NCBI RefSeq assembly: GCF_003991355.1 | Contig: NZ_RCSU01000011.1 | Location: 186,001-250,000 of the forward strand | Direction: 5' to 3' | DNA length: 64,000 nucleotides | Source of the DNA: Pseudoflavitalea rhizosphaerae | GTDB taxonomy: Bacteria > Bacteroidota > Bacteroidia > Chitinophagales > Chitinophagaceae | Part shown: one piece after another, positions 63,694 through 64,000 of the stretch | Layout: each line of letters starts with the position of its first letter | Numbering within the stretch: the first letter of the stretch is position 1 | The notes under the pieces: generated by a model | What the model was told of the DNA's origin: nothing | The model's input: only the letters and a program-made list of their open reading frames with translations | Databases searched by the model: none | Program-made: the position numbers and the translations under genes

Positions 63694-64000
63694 TTATCCT
63701 TTGATGATATAGCCCATACCAGTTACAGTATGGATCAGTTTTGCAGTATTGTTTTTATCGATCTTCTTTCTCAGGTAGTTCACATACACATCCACCACGT
63801 TGGTGCCCATGTTGAAATTGATGCTCCATACGTTTTCAAGGAGCTCAATGCGGGAAAGTACTTTTCCCTTATTGCGCAGCATGAATTCGAGAAGACGGTA
63901 TTCGGTAGCGGTGAGACTGAGCTCCTGTCCGCTCCGGTGAACAGATTTTGCGGCTGTATTCACCACCAGGTCCCCCGCCTGCAGCAGGTCAGAAGGCTTC
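63694..64000 (-). CDS. OmpR-family response regulator, C-terminal part (5' end outside window)
   Basis: The visible 102 codons read KPSDLLQAGDL, then the OmpR/PhoB winged helix: 'LSLTATEYRLLEFMLRNKG', 'LSRIELLENVWSINFN' and 'NVVDVYVNYLRKKID', ending 'TVTGMGYIIKG'. The receiver domain lies beyond position 64000. It is the cognate regulator of the downstream histidine kinase. The GTG seen in this frame near 63966 is not the real start, since the frame stays open and homologous beyond it. Confidence 0.95.
   Translation of the reverse strand, partial: KPSDLLQAGDLVVNTAAKSVHRSGQELSLTATEYRLLEFMLRNKGKVLSRIELLENVWSINFNMGTNVVDVYVNYLRKKIDKNNTAKLIHTVTGMGYIIKG

Overview
The window looks like a chromosome segment of a Bacteroidota bacterium, most probably of the family Chitinophagaceae (Chitinophaga/Niastella-like). 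The reasons are two complete SusC/SusD operons, each led by an ECF sigma factor and a FecR anti-sigma factor; three TlpA-type thioredoxin lipoproteins or periplasmic proteins; a Peptidase S46 gene; DUF4843, PKD-like and DUF1735 lipoproteins; a very large Tc (toxin complex) locus; and at least one TAnnTTTG-type -7 box. The genus is inference.

Layout. (1) 1-5253 is a visibly AT-rich defence segment: the tail of an unknown gene, a Rad50-like ATPase with a CxxC hook (possibly an ABC three-component system), then a two-gene unit in which an ABC ATPase carrying an N-terminal ScoMcrA-type head and a PUA/EVE-like module is followed without a gap by an HNH nuclease. The second unit resembles Septu (PtuA/PtuB) with a modified-base reader fused on, and is the best candidate here for an undescribed system. 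(2) 5254-13325 is a mosaic of mobile-element scraps and toxin-antitoxin-like genes: a truncated IS66 transposase abutting a shred of an M16 peptidase, an AbiEi/AbiEii-type pair, an orphan AbiEi-like regulator, two unrelated Fic proteins and a frameshifted remnant of a nucleotidyltransferase. The functional ones each sit behind their own distinct repeats or palindrome, which are probable autoregulatory operators. (3) 13326-32826, all on the minus strand, is the toxin complex: a TcB-TcC fusion with a predicted His-Me (DNA/RNA non-specific endonuclease-like) toxin at its C-terminus, a giant TcA with two N-terminal transthyretin-like repeats, and a secreted HExxH protein.

(4) 33098-47087, plus strand: a TlpA-like protein, then sigma/anti-sigma/SusC/SusD/DUF4843/PKD-like lipoprotein/TlpA/S46 dipeptidyl-peptidase, read as a peptide-uptake operon. 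(5) 47164-49741: a TPR-containing NarX/LytS-like kinase and its NarL-type regulator. (6) 49911-60493: a small lipoprotein, a ThuA-like lipoprotein on the minus strand, then a second sigma/anti-sigma/SusC/SusD/DUF1735-discoidin/TlpA operon with no degradative enzyme of its own. (7) 60665-64000, minus strand: a bestrophin-like channel, a universal-stress protein, and an OmpR-family two-component pair whose regulator runs off the window.

How the parts work together: the sigma/FecR pairs most likely sense substrate occupancy of their SusC and switch on uptake. Substrates enter through SusC/SusD; in locus 1 the S46 enzyme would trim peptides in the periplasm. The left third is genome defence and addiction modules; the Tc locus is an offensive toxin. 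All functions are predicted from sequence reading alone.
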